Assembly (NCBI GenBank): GCA_000432775.1
Contig: HF990370.1
Location: 11,873-37,060 of the forward strand
DNA from: Alistipes sp. CAG:831
GTDB lineage: Bacteria > Bacteroidota > Bacteroidia > Bacteroidales > UBA932
Direction of reading: 5' to 3'
Length of the DNA stretch: 25,188 nucleotides
The notes beneath the pieces are model-generated. The model was not told the origin of the DNA. It saw nothing but the letters and a program-made list of their open reading frames with translations, and ran no database searches. A program made the translations under genes and the position numbers. The first letter of the stretch is position 1; each line of letters opens with the position of its first letter. Below, piece after piece: positions 8,727 to 15,615 of the stretch.

Positions 8727-8778
8727 TTTGTCTATTTGAAAACAATGCAATATCTTTGAAAACAATGCAATATCTTTG
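8727..8778 (+). promoter_or_regulatory. Promoter of the redoxin-NVEALA operon with duplicated -7 box
   Basis: TTTG at 8727-8730, a 20-nt spacer and TATCTTTG at 8751-8758 match the Bacteroidetes consensus perfectly. A second TATCTTTG lies at 8771-8778 because a 20-bp unit is duplicated. The second box has no TTTG at the right distance. The ATG at 8795 follows 16 nt later. Confidence 0.75.
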
Positions 8779-8780
8779 AA
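8741..8780. repeat. Exact 20-bp tandem duplication in the promoter
   Basis: 8741-8760 and 8761-8780 are identical. Each copy carries one TATCTTTG box. The bases just before (TTTGAA) and after (AACA) look like partial further copies, as expected from slippage. Confidence 0.9.
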
Positions 8781-8794
8781 AACAAAAAACTACT

Positions 8795-9352
8795 ATGAGA
8801 CTTCTATCCCGCATATTGATATTTATGATAGGTCCTGTGCTGATTTGCACATGTACTTCGCGGGAAACTGTCTTGTTGCGCAGGGAACTGAGGACGTTTA
8901 TGTCGGATACAGTTGTGACTCCGGCCGGCATACAGGGAGTCGATACTGCGGGTGTCTTTTTCTATAAAGACAAGTCTGACCAGCCTAAGTTGATATTCTA
9001 CTATGATTCTGCATCGTGCAGTGACTGCGAAATAGCACATCTGACCAGCATAGAATGGCTCTACCGCAAGAGTTCAGAGGATGGTACATTTGAAGTATTG
9101 ACCATATTCTCTCCGAAGCCTGAAGATTACGAAGTCGTGAGGCGGCTGCTGGATATACACAGGTTCCCGTATCCGGTGTATATAGATTTCGACGGACGTT
9201 TCAGGAAAGCCAACAATTTCATCCCGGAGGATGTGCGTTTTCACACATTTTTGACAGACAGTGCAGGGAAGATAGTGTATGTGGGCAATCCTTCAATGAG
9301 CGAAGACCTTAGGACAGCTTTTGAAAAGGTACTTGAAAGTATTGCCAAATGA
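8795..9352 (+). CDS. Thioredoxin-like lipoprotein with CxxC
   Basis: A 185-residue putative lipoprotein. The N-terminal hydrophobic stretch ends at LICTC, so Cys18 or Cys20 could be lipidated, although neither has a classic lipobox. After a linker comes a thioredoxin-like strand KLIFYYDSASCSDCEI with Cys75 and Cys78 as the redox pair, then FEVLTIFSPK, RFPYPVYIDFDGRF (the cis-Pro position) and FLTDSAGKIVYVGNP, as in TlpA/redoxin folds. It should act in the periplasm as a thiol-disulfide protein. It is first in an operon with the NVEALA peptide (52 nt on) and the propeller lipoprotein. The next gene encodes a secreted peptide with six Cys after its leader, so that peptide is a plausible substrate; this is inference. 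Confidence 0.75.
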   Translation: MRLLSRILIFMIGPVLICTCTSRETVLLRRELRTFMSDTVVTPAGIQGVDTAGVFFYKDKSDQPKLIFYYDSASCSDCEIAHLTSIEWLYRKSSEDGTFEVLTIFSPKPEDYEVVRRLLDIHRFPYPVYIDFDGRFRKANNFIPEDVRFHTFLTDSAGKIVYVGNPSMSEDLRTAFEKVLESIAK

Positions 9353-9354
9353 AT

Positions 9355-9368
9355 GTTTTGCGCAAAAC
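9355..9368. other. 14-bp perfect palindrome between redoxin and NVEALA genes
   Basis: GTTTTGCGCAAAAC lies 2 nt after the redoxin stop and about 36 nt before the NVEALA start. It could be an operator or a small hairpin that sets the ratio of the two products. No promoter of the usual form is obvious after it. Confidence 0.4.
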
Positions 9369-9404
9369 AGATAAATCAATTATTAATTTTAAAATCAAGC
9401 AGCA

Positions 9405-9692
9405 ATGAAGAAGACAATTATTCTCATTCTCGGAGGGGCGGTAGCCCTCACTCTTTCTCTTTTCCTGAGTATCTGTGCGATATCTCAGAGTAACGCTGAA
9501 TCTGACGGCGGACTTTTCGAAACCAATGTGGAAGCGTTGGCAGGTGTCGAGCATTGGGGAACATGTGGCACAGTAGACCCGTATTGCGATGCAATTTGTC
9601 CAAATTGTGGTAATGAGGTCTGGGCAAAAGGATATAAAGGACCTGGTAAACTGACCAATTGTACATGCTCTCAATCAGTAATTGAAAAATAA
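9405..9692 (+). CDS. NVEALA-family exported Cys-rich peptide precursor
   Basis: A 95-residue precursor. Residues 1 to about 30 are a signal sequence (MKKTIILILGG and a hydrophobic core). The family motif NVEALA is at 41-46, followed by a 49-residue tail with Cys at 54, 61, 65, 68, 86 and 88. NVEALA proteins are small exported Bacteroidetes peptides of unknown function, usually in several copies near beta-propeller proteins; the motif lies close to where leader and mature peptide meet. Only one copy is present here. Six Cys fit up to three disulfides or a metal site (CPNC and CTC are close-set pairs). A CxxC lipoprotein is encoded upstream and a propeller lipoprotein 30 nt downstream. The family call is firm; the role is unknown. 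Confidence 0.88.
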   Translation: MKKTIILILGGAVALTLSLFLSICAISQSNAESDGGLFETNVEALAGVEHWGTCGTVDPYCDAICPNCGNEVWAKGYKGPGKLTNCTCSQSVIEK

Positions 9693-9722
9693 TATCGGGC
9701 CTTAAACTGTATTTTCACATTT

Positions 9723-10778
9723 ATGATATGGATGAATATTAGTAAGGGAACAATCCTAGTTCCCTTATTTTTCCTATTTTCATGTTCCGGTGAGGTATCT
9801 TTGTCCGTGACGTTCCCGACAGAACGGAAAGCCGGGTGGGAACTTGTCTCAGACGAGTTGTATGTCAATGTTGTATACGATTTGTGGGAGTACAAGTCTT
9901 GTCTGCTGGTACCAGTGGCGGACATGAAGACGGGGCACAATCTGTGGATATACGACAAAAATACCGGCAAGCGGATATGGTCCGGTATCAACGACGGCCG
10001 CGGGCCAGGTGAGACCATGAGTGGGCTGCAAAACACTTATTTTGCCGATGGCGTGCTGACATATTACGATGACATGAAGGGGAGCATACTCCGTTATCAG
10101 ATAGATTCGATACTTGCCGGAAGTTTTCTGTACAGGGAGGAGCGGTATGATCCTCCTACGTGGACAATGAGTGTGGTGGAGTCTGGAGACAACAGGTTGT
10201 TTATGAAGAATGTCGGCTATTCAAGTCCGGACCTGCATGAGGTAAGCAGGTTTGAGCTCCAGGACCGCGCTGGACATACTCTGTGTCAGTACGATTATTC
10301 CCCGGTAAGCGACCCGGAGCTGCGTTTTTATGAGTACATGTATACGCCTTACTCCGCATCACCGGACAAGAGCCGTCTGGCTATAGGAACATTGCATGGG
10401 ACTGTGCTGGAAACGTACGGCATCGGGCAGGACAGCATAGCTCCTATAGCGGTCAGAGTATTTGAGGATCCGGACATTGATGTATCCTCCGGCGGCTATG
10501 ACTACAATGAGCGGACAGTCCTGGGATTCTATGACATATATGCTTTCGACGACAGGATTCTGGCAGCGTATGACGGGGAGGTCAATCCCTATTGGAACAG
10601 CGGTGACAGGCAGACTTACACCAAGATAGCGGTCTTCGACTGGGAGGGCAACCCTCTGGAGCTTATCCACACTGATTATAAGATAGAAAGGCTTTGTTAT
10701 TCTGAGACTGAGAATACAATTTATGCTGCCGTGATGGACCGCGACGGCATAATGTATTTAGCGAAGATGGAGCTATAG
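9723..10778 (+). CDS. Six-bladed beta-propeller lipoprotein (BF3164/TolB-like)
   Basis: A 351-residue putative lipoprotein. The leader ends FLFSCSG, so Cys21 is the likely lipidation site. The rest has repeated propeller-blade patterns (NLWIYDKNTGKRIW, LTYYDDMKGSILRYQ, SPDKSRLAIG, TKIAVFDWEGNPLE, ENTIYAAVMD) as in the TolB-like/BF3164 proteins found beside NVEALA genes in Bacteroides. It probably sits on the cell envelope and binds a ligand; the adjacent NVEALA peptide is an obvious candidate, but nothing here proves it. ATGs exist at 9723 and 9732; both keep the leader. Its TAG abuts the TAG of the convergent ATPase gene inside CTATAG, so the two genes meet with no spacer. Confidence 0.8.
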   Translation: MIWMNISKGTILVPLFFLFSCSGEVSLSVTFPTERKAGWELVSDELYVNVVYDLWEYKSCLLVPVADMKTGHNLWIYDKNTGKRIWSGINDGRGPGETMSGLQNTYFADGVLTYYDDMKGSILRYQIDSILAGSFLYREERYDPPTWTMSVVESGDNRLFMKNVGYSSPDLHEVSRFELQDRAGHTLCQYDYSPVSDPELRFYEYMYTPYSASPDKSRLAIGTLHGTVLETYGIGQDSIAPIAVRVFEDPDIDVSSGGYDYNERTVLGFYDIYAFDDRILAAYDGEVNPYWNSGDRQTYTKIAVFDWEGNPLELIHTDYKIERLCYSETENTIYAAVMDRDGIMYLAKMEL

Positions 10779-12044
10779 GTCCCGGCTCTGTAGCAGCCAT
10801 TTCCAGACGGGAAGTATTTCTATGGCCCTGCCGTCGGGGAGGGGGATGGAGCCTTCTTCGTCGCGGGTGACGATCTCCATCCTCGAAAGGCCCTCTGTCC
10901 GGTCCAGCCGGACGAGTGCATTGACCTCTCTCTCCTTTGTGTCGGGGTCGCTGAGCGTGACGCAGGCCTGTACGGCGTATCCGGCTTCCGGTATGTAGAA
11001 ATCGACTTCGGTATTCTTGTGGTAGAAGTACAGTTTGTCGCCGTAGGTCCTGCTCAGGTGGATGGCGCAGAGGTTTTCGAACAGGGGGGCGGCAGTGTTG
11101 CTGAGGAAAATGCTCAGGAGGCCGTTGTCAATGAAGTAATGCTTCTTGACAGTCTCCCTTTCCGTAGATTTGGTAGCGTAGTTCTCAATGGGCAGGAGGA
11201 TGTATGCGTCTTTGGCGGCTTCGACATACTGGATGACCGATGCCGGGGTAGTGTTGATTCCGGTGCTTTTTATCAGGTTGGCTATCCGGTTGTAGGCTAT
11301 GGGTTTTCCGATGCTCTCGGCAAGTCTTTTGAACACCATCCGCAGGGCGGTCTCATTGCGGATCCTGCCTCTGACGACTATGTCGTTCAGCAGGATTTTC
11401 TCATACAGGTCGTTCAGCCACCTTCTCTTGTTCTTGAAAAGCATGAGCTCAGGGAATCCTCCCCACAGGAGATATTGGGAGAGCATTTCCATGACCTTGA
11501 ATCTCTCCGAACTGTATTCCCATCCATGGCTAAGCACAATGCCCTGTGACTCAAGATACTCTGAAAAGGAGTAGGGATATACCGTCCCTTCCGTGTATCT
11601 GCCCCCGAGGGTCGTGTGTATGTCCCGGCTGAGCATTTTAGCGTTGCTTCCTGTGATGTACACCTGATATTTCCGGTTGGCAAGTCTCCGGGCGAAATGC
11701 TCCCAGCCCTCTATGTTCTGTATCTCGTCGAACATCAGTATCGGCTTTTGCCCGCCGGTGCTTCTGTATGCCTGGAGTATCGTGTCGAAGTCGCCGGCAT
11801 CCATTCCTATGAGACGCTCGTCGTCGAAATCGATGTAGATGAATTCTTCCGGGAGACGGCCTTCGGACATCAGCTGCCTTGCTCGTTTGAACAGCATGTA
11901 GGACTTGCCTGCCTGCCGCACGCCTGTAAGGACGTATCGGCCGCTGCCCTCAAATTCGAACTGCCTGTCATACAGGTCAATGTCTCTGAGAAGTTCCTGT
12001 CCCTCGCTTATCAGTATCCGGAATGTATCGATTGTTGTTGCCAT
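10773..12044 (-). CDS. AAA-family ATPase with DUF4143
   Basis: A 423-residue cytoplasmic protein. The N-terminal ATPase has Walker A GVRQAGKS at 41-48, Walker B PILMFDEIQN with Asp106-Glu107, and the sensor-like YITGSNAKML near 130. The C-terminal half is DUF4143, with the nuclease-like patterns YFIDNGLLSIFL and LYFYHKNTEVDFYI. Members are very common in gut Bacteroidales and often act as accessory or mobile genes; their function is not settled. It stands alone: it is convergent with the propeller gene (the stop codons share CTATAG) and has an AT-rich 87-bp upstream region. A -7 box TATATTTG is at 12065-12072 on the minus strand, with only a poor TTTG upstream. Confidence 0.82.
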   Translation of the reverse strand: MATTIDTFRILISEGQELLRDIDLYDRQFEFEGSGRYVLTGVRQAGKSYMLFKRARQLMSEGRLPEEFIYIDFDDERLIGMDAGDFDTILQAYRSTGGQKPILMFDEIQNIEGWEHFARRLANRKYQVYITGSNAKMLSRDIHTTLGGRYTEGTVYPYSFSEYLESQGIVLSHGWEYSSERFKVMEMLSQYLLWGGFPELMLFKNKRRWLNDLYEKILLNDIVVRGRIRNETALRMVFKRLAESIGKPIAYNRIANLIKSTGINTTPASVIQYVEAAKDAYILLPIENYATKSTERETVKKHYFIDNGLLSIFLSNTAAPLFENLCAIHLSRTYGDKLYFYHKNTEVDFYIPEAGYAVQACVTLSDPDTKEREVNALVRLDRTEGLSRMEIVTRDEEGSIPLPDGRAIEILPVWKWLLQSRDL

Positions 12045-12064
12045 GTGCGGATATTTTGCTACCG

Positions 12065-12072
12065 CAAATATA
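12065..12072 (-). promoter_or_regulatory. -7 box of the ATPase gene
   Basis: TATATTTG on the minus strand matches TAnnTTTG exactly and lies 20 nt before the ATG. The matching TTTG at 19-21 nt is missing (only TTTTC near 12096-12100), so the promoter may be weak or need an activator. Confidence 0.45.
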
Positions 12073-12107
12073 GCAAATTTATATTGCTGATATATGAAAA
12101 TGGTTAA

Positions 12108-12132
12108 ATTTTTATATTGCCAATATAAAAAT
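12108..12132. promoter_or_regulatory. 25-bp perfect AT-rich inverted repeat
   Basis: ATTTTTATATTG, one C, then CAATATAAAAAT. It overlaps the last base of the GH92 stop codon and lies about 64 nt upstream of the ATPase start. It could act as an operator for the ATPase gene or as a hairpin ending the GH92 transcript. TTTATATTGC also occurs once more at 12078-12087, which favours a binding site. Confidence 0.5.
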
Positions 12133-14432
12133 CAGTGCCGGGCGCTCATCTCGAACTCGAGGGTGCCGCCTTCGAGGATCTGGCCGATGGTGAGTTTCAG
12201 GACTCCGTCCTCTCCGGGCTGGAGCCGTGTGCCGTTGAGGCTGACGGAGCGGACGTAGCGGTTGCGGTCGGATACCTTGGGGGCCTTGATCTCGAGGGTC
12301 CGGCCGTTTTCAAGGTTGATCTTCATGTAGGGCAGGTAGGGGGCTCCGAGGATGTACTCTCCGCTGCCGGGACATACGGGGTAGAATCCCATGGCCGAGA
12401 ATATGTACCAGGCGGACATCTGGCCGCAGTCGTCGTTGCCGCAGAGGCCGTCGATGTTGTTGCGGTACATCCGGTTCATGATCTCCCGCTGCCAGTACTG
12501 TGTCTTCCAGGGGCTGGAGGTCCATGCATAGAGGAAGGGGATGTGGTGACTGGGCTCGTTGCCGTGTACGTAGCCGCCGAGCAGGCCCTCACGGGTGACG
12601 TCCTCTGTGCCGGCGAAGAACTCGTCGGGCAGGTGCATGGTGAACAGGGTGTCGAGGTTGGCCTCGAACTGTTCCGGGCCGCCCATGGCCTCGATGAGGC
12701 CGGGTACGTCGTGGGGCACGTAGAAGGAGTAGTTGAGGGAGTTGCCCTCGATGAAGCCCTGGCCGTGGGTGTTGAGCAGGTCGAAGTCGGCCTTGAAGCT
12801 GCCGTCCTCGTGGCGGGGACGGGCGTGGCGGGTGACGGGGTCGAATACGTTGTGCCAGTTGCCGGAGCGTTTGAGGTACTCTGCGGCTATATCGCTGTCT
12901 CCGGCAGCTGAGGCCGTTCTGTAGACCGTCCAGTCATCGTAGGCGTATTCGAGGGTGACTGATGCGGAGCTGCCGGATGCCTCCATGGGGACGTAGCCGA
13001 GGCGCATCATCTCGCCGGTGCCCTCGTAATAGGGGATCGAAGAGCTGCGCACCATGGCTTTCAGGGCCCGTGCCGTGTCTGTCGGAATACCCGTGGCTAT
13101 GGCGTCGGCTACGATGGAAACGCTGTGGTAGCCTATCATGCACCAGTTCTCGTTGGCGTTATGGCTCCATACCGGCAGGGCTCCGTGGACGCTCTGCTCG
13201 GAATGGGCGATCATGGATGAGATGATGTCATGGCTGCGCTGCCGCTGTATGATGTTGTAGAGCGGATGCAGGGCGCGGAATGTGTCCCAGGTGGAGAAAA
13301 TGGTGTAGTTGGTGAAGCCCTCGGCACGGTGGATGTTGCCGTCCACACCTCTGTAGAGTCCGTCCGTGTCGCAGTAGACCGAGGGGTTGATCATTGTGTG
13401 GTAGAGGGAGGTGTAGAGCATGGCCAGCTGGTCGTCGCTGCCCTCCGCCTCGATGACCGCGAGAGCATTGTCCCAGGCCGCCTCAGCCTCCTGTGCGACC
13501 ATGTCGAAATTCTTCCCGGCAGCCTCCGCCTCCAGGTTCTTCACCGCACCGGCGGTGCTCACTCCAGACAGGGCGACCTTGACCTCCAGCTCCCGTCCCT
13601 CCGAGGGGTCGAACCCGAACCAGGCCGCTATCTTCCTACCTCCGATTTCCGGGAAATTGTGCTCCAGGTCGAACTTGCGGTAGAAGCCGTTGTACAGCAC
13701 CTTCCCGAATTCCTTGTAGCCGTACTCGCGTATTGGCCGGGAGAACGATATCGCGAAATAGGTGTAGTTGGTCCTAGCCCAGCCGTTGGTGATGCGGTAG
13801 CCGGTTAGCAGGGTGTCGTTCTCGACCCGGATCTGGGCCCAGAGCACCTTGCCGTCGTAGTTGTAGATGCCGTGTATCAGATCCAGGATGACCCGCTGCT
13901 CCGTGGCTCCCTCGGGGTAGGTGTACTTGTGGACTCCTGTCCTCGGGGTGGCGGTCAGCTGGGCCCGTATGCCGTAGTCCTCCAGGAATGCCTCATAGTA
14001 GCCGGGACGGGCCACCTCACTCTCGTGCGAATACCTCGACCGGTATCCCGCATCCGGGTCTGCCGCTGTCCCGGGCCGCAGTTTCAGCTCTCCGGTGACC
14101 GGCATCAGCAGCACGTCCCCGAGGTCCGAGTGCCCCGTCCCGCTGAAATGCGTGTGGCTGAAGCCCACTATCGTGCTGTCGCCGTACTGGTAGCCGGCGC
14201 AGTAGCGGTACGCCTCTGGCTGATACCTTCCGTCGATGTTGTGCGGCACCGTATCCGTGTCCGGGCTGAGCTGCACTATCCCGAAAGGATAGCATGCTCC
14301 CGGGAACGTATGCCCCATTCCGTTGGTTCCTATCATGGGATTGACCCACCTCGAGAGGCTGTCGCTGCCTGCCGCAGCCGCCCCGACCAATGTCATCGCC
14401 GTCATGGCTATTGTGCAGAGTTGTCTTTTCAT
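12132..14432 (-). CDS. GH92 family alpha-mannosidase, exported
   Basis: A 766-residue enzyme with an N-terminal signal peptide (about 1-21, ending GAAAAG). The mature protein opens with WVNPMIGTNGMGHTFPGA and has the GH92 landmarks GFSHTHFSGTGHSDLGD, FSTWDTFRALHP, EGNSLNYSFYVPHD with the likely general acid Glu562, and GLCGNDDCGQMSAWYIFSAMGFYP. GH92 enzymes are Ca2+-dependent, inverting exo-alpha-mannosidases that trim N-glycans and mannans outside the cytoplasm; the linkage cannot be told from sequence. It is of normal length and looks intact. Its start now lies 9 nt after the stop of a DUF1016 gene, and the first 35 bases of its coding region are repeated at the start of that gene. Confidence 0.92.
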   Translation of the reverse strand: MKRQLCTIAMTAMTLVGAAAAGSDSLSRWVNPMIGTNGMGHTFPGACYPFGIVQLSPDTDTVPHNIDGRYQPEAYRYCAGYQYGDSTIVGFSHTHFSGTGHSDLGDVLLMPVTGELKLRPGTAADPDAGYRSRYSHESEVARPGYYEAFLEDYGIRAQLTATPRTGVHKYTYPEGATEQRVILDLIHGIYNYDGKVLWAQIRVENDTLLTGYRITNGWARTNYTYFAISFSRPIREYGYKEFGKVLYNGFYRKFDLEHNFPEIGGRKIAAWFGFDPSEGRELEVKVALSGVSTAGAVKNLEAEAAGKNFDMVAQEAEAAWDNALAVIEAEGSDDQLAMLYTSLYHTMINPSVYCDTDGLYRGVDGNIHRAEGFTNYTIFSTWDTFRALHPLYNIIQRQRSHDIISSMIAHSEQSVHGALPVWSHNANENWCMIGYHSVSIVADAIATGIPTDTARALKAMVRSSSIPYYEGTGEMMRLGYVPMEASGSSASVTLEYAYDDWTVYRTASAAGDSDIAAEYLKRSGNWHNVFDPVTRHARPRHEDGSFKADFDLLNTHGQGFIEGNSLNYSFYVPHDVPGLIEAMGGPEQFEANLDTLFTMHLPDEFFAGTEDVTREGLLGGYVHGNEPSHHIPFLYAWTSSPWKTQYWQREIMNRMYRNNIDGLCGNDDCGQMSAWYIFSAMGFYPVCPGSGEYILGAPYLPYMKINLENGRTLEIKAPKVSDRNRYVRSVSLNGTRLQPGEDGVLKLTIGQILEGGTLEFEMSARH

Positions 14433-14433
14433 G
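14398..14433. repeat. 36-bp direct repeat, copy 1 (GH92 start)
   Basis: The first 35 bases of the GH92 gene plus one upstream base. It is identical over all 36 bp to 15535-15570, 1137 bp away. The match ends sharply at both sides (C against T on the left, T against C on the right). Confidence 0.95.
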
Positions 14434-14441
14434 TATATGAT

Positions 14442-15569
14442 TTAGTTATTTGTTTCTGAATCTATTTCTATTCCGTCAATTTGCGGCAGGGATGATGCCA
14501 CGTCCTCGAATAATTTCTCGGTTTCGTATTGTGCAATGCCCATAGGCTGTGTAATGCCGCGCAGGGCGAATCTGGCCTTATTGTCGCTTTTGGTCCGGCA
14601 CAGCAGCAATCCTATCGTAGGCTTGTCTTCAGGAGCTTTCACATATTCGTCTACAGCGGAGATATAGAAATTGAGCTTGCTTACAAATTCTGGGATAAAT
14701 TCCACAGCTTTCAGTTCGACTACGACGTAGCAATGCAGTCTCAGATGATACATGAGTATGTCGATGTAGTAGTCGTCACCGTCAACAGAAATATGATACT
14801 GCCGTCCGACAAAGGCGAAGCCGCGTCCCATTTCCAATAAGAAGTCGGTTATCCTGGATGCAAGTGATTTCTCGATGTCCAATTCGTTCTGCAGAGCCAC
14901 AGTGCCTATGAAGCTGAAAGTGTATGGGTCTTTAAATGCGTATTTTGCCATATCTGACTGCGCAGGGGGCAGTGTGATGTCAAAATTTGAGATAGCTTTC
15001 CCCTTTGTCTCTATATACCTGTCTGCAATATGCATCATCATGACGTCACGGCTCCATCCGTTTTGCGCAGTCTCGATGATGTAAAATGCCCTTGTGGCAC
15101 TGTCCTTTATTTTGGCCATCAAGGATATGTGATGGTACCATGATATTTGTGCAAGCGGGACTTGCACAAATTCAGAGCCTTTTGCCCGTAAGCGGTCAAG
15201 AACGGTCTGTTCTACAGGCAGACAGTTAAATTGTGCAAGCGGGACTTGCACAAAAGGAAAGTCAGGGTATGCTTTTGCGAAAGCTCTCATATTCTTTAAA
15301 TTACGGATAGAATATCCCCTGTCGTCAGGAAAACGTCCGGAGAGGTCTGCTGAAAGCCGGTCTATCACTTGGGCTCCCCATCCAAGGTTCTGCTGTTTCT
15401 CCAGAATATCGTGCCCGATAGACCAGTATAGCGACAGCAATTCCGCATTGACCCCCATAACTGCCTTGAGTTTGCTTTTCTCAATCAGTTCTTCAAGCTC
15501 TTTCCGCCACTTATCATATTCAACCTGAATATCTGCCGTCATGGCTATTGTGCAGAGTTGTCTTTTCAT
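14442..15569 (-). CDS. DUF1016/YhcG PD-(D/E)XK nuclease family protein
   Basis: A 375-residue protein. The N-terminal DUF1016 region includes EYDKWRKELEELIEKSK, ELLSLYWSIGHDI and WGAQVIDRLSADLSGRFPD. The C-terminal YhcG nuclease region includes GFAFVGRQYHI, DDYYIDILMYH and CYVVVELKA, which supply the acidic and Glu-x-Lys residues of the PD-(D/E)XK site. Residues 1-11 (MKRQLCTIAMT) equal the GH92 N-terminus; the family-like part begins only at about Met10 (MTADIQVEYDKW). FVQVPLAQ occurs twice, 28 residues apart, enclosing an insert absent from usual members. The gene is visibly AT-richer than GH92 and uvrA, which suggests transfer. The frame is open to 15752, but that would run into uvrA. Function is unproven; a DNA-cutting role is inferred from the fold. 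Confidence 0.85.
   Translation of the reverse strand: MKRQLCTIAMTADIQVEYDKWRKELEELIEKSKLKAVMGVNAELLSLYWSIGHDILEKQQNLGWGAQVIDRLSADLSGRFPDDRGYSIRNLKNMRAFAKAYPDFPFVQVPLAQFNCLPVEQTVLDRLRAKGSEFVQVPLAQISWYHHISLMAKIKDSATRAFYIIETAQNGWSRDVMMMHIADRYIETKGKAISNFDITLPPAQSDMAKYAFKDPYTFSFIGTVALQNELDIEKSLASRITDFLLEMGRGFAFVGRQYHISVDGDDYYIDILMYHLRLHCYVVVELKAVEFIPEFVSKLNFYISAVDEYVKAPEDKPTIGLLLCRTKSDNKARFALRGITQPMGIAQYETEKLFEDVASSLPQIDGIEIDSETNN
15145..15253. repeat. Two copies of a palindrome inside the DUF1016 gene, 84 bp apart
   Basis: TTGTGCAAG, CGGGA, CTTGCACAA occurs at 15147-15169 and 15231-15253. The first copy extends to 11-bp arms (15145-15171). Both encode VQVPLAQ, and the 84-bp spacing keeps the frame, so 28 residues are added. 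Confidence 0.8.
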
Positions 15570-15570
15570 G
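15535..15570. repeat. 36-bp direct repeat, copy 2 (DUF1016 start)
   Basis: Identical to 14398-14433. This copy supplies the start codon and first 11 codons of the DUF1016 gene and joins the short spacer shared with uvrA. If the DNA between the repeats and one copy were removed, GH92 would sit directly on this promoter region. Confidence 0.95.
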
Positions 15571-15573
15571 CCG

Positions 15574-15590
15574 TAAAAATAGTAATTTTG
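15574..15590. promoter_or_regulatory. Back-to-back -7 boxes between the DUF1016/GH92 pair and uvrA
   Basis: Minus strand: TATTTTTA at 15574-15581, four bases (CGGC) before the ATG, the same spacing as at the permease gene. Plus strand: TAATTTTG at 15583-15590, 25 nt before the uvrA ATG, a full TAnnTTTG match. Neither has a clear TTTG at 19-21 nt. Confidence 0.45.
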
Positions 15591-15615
15591 CGGGAACATT
15601 AGTATCGGTAAAATT

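Noticed and set aside
8700..8765. Longer N-terminus for the signal peptidase
   Set aside because: It would read through the divergent promoter, and the membrane anchor begins right after the ATG at 8699.
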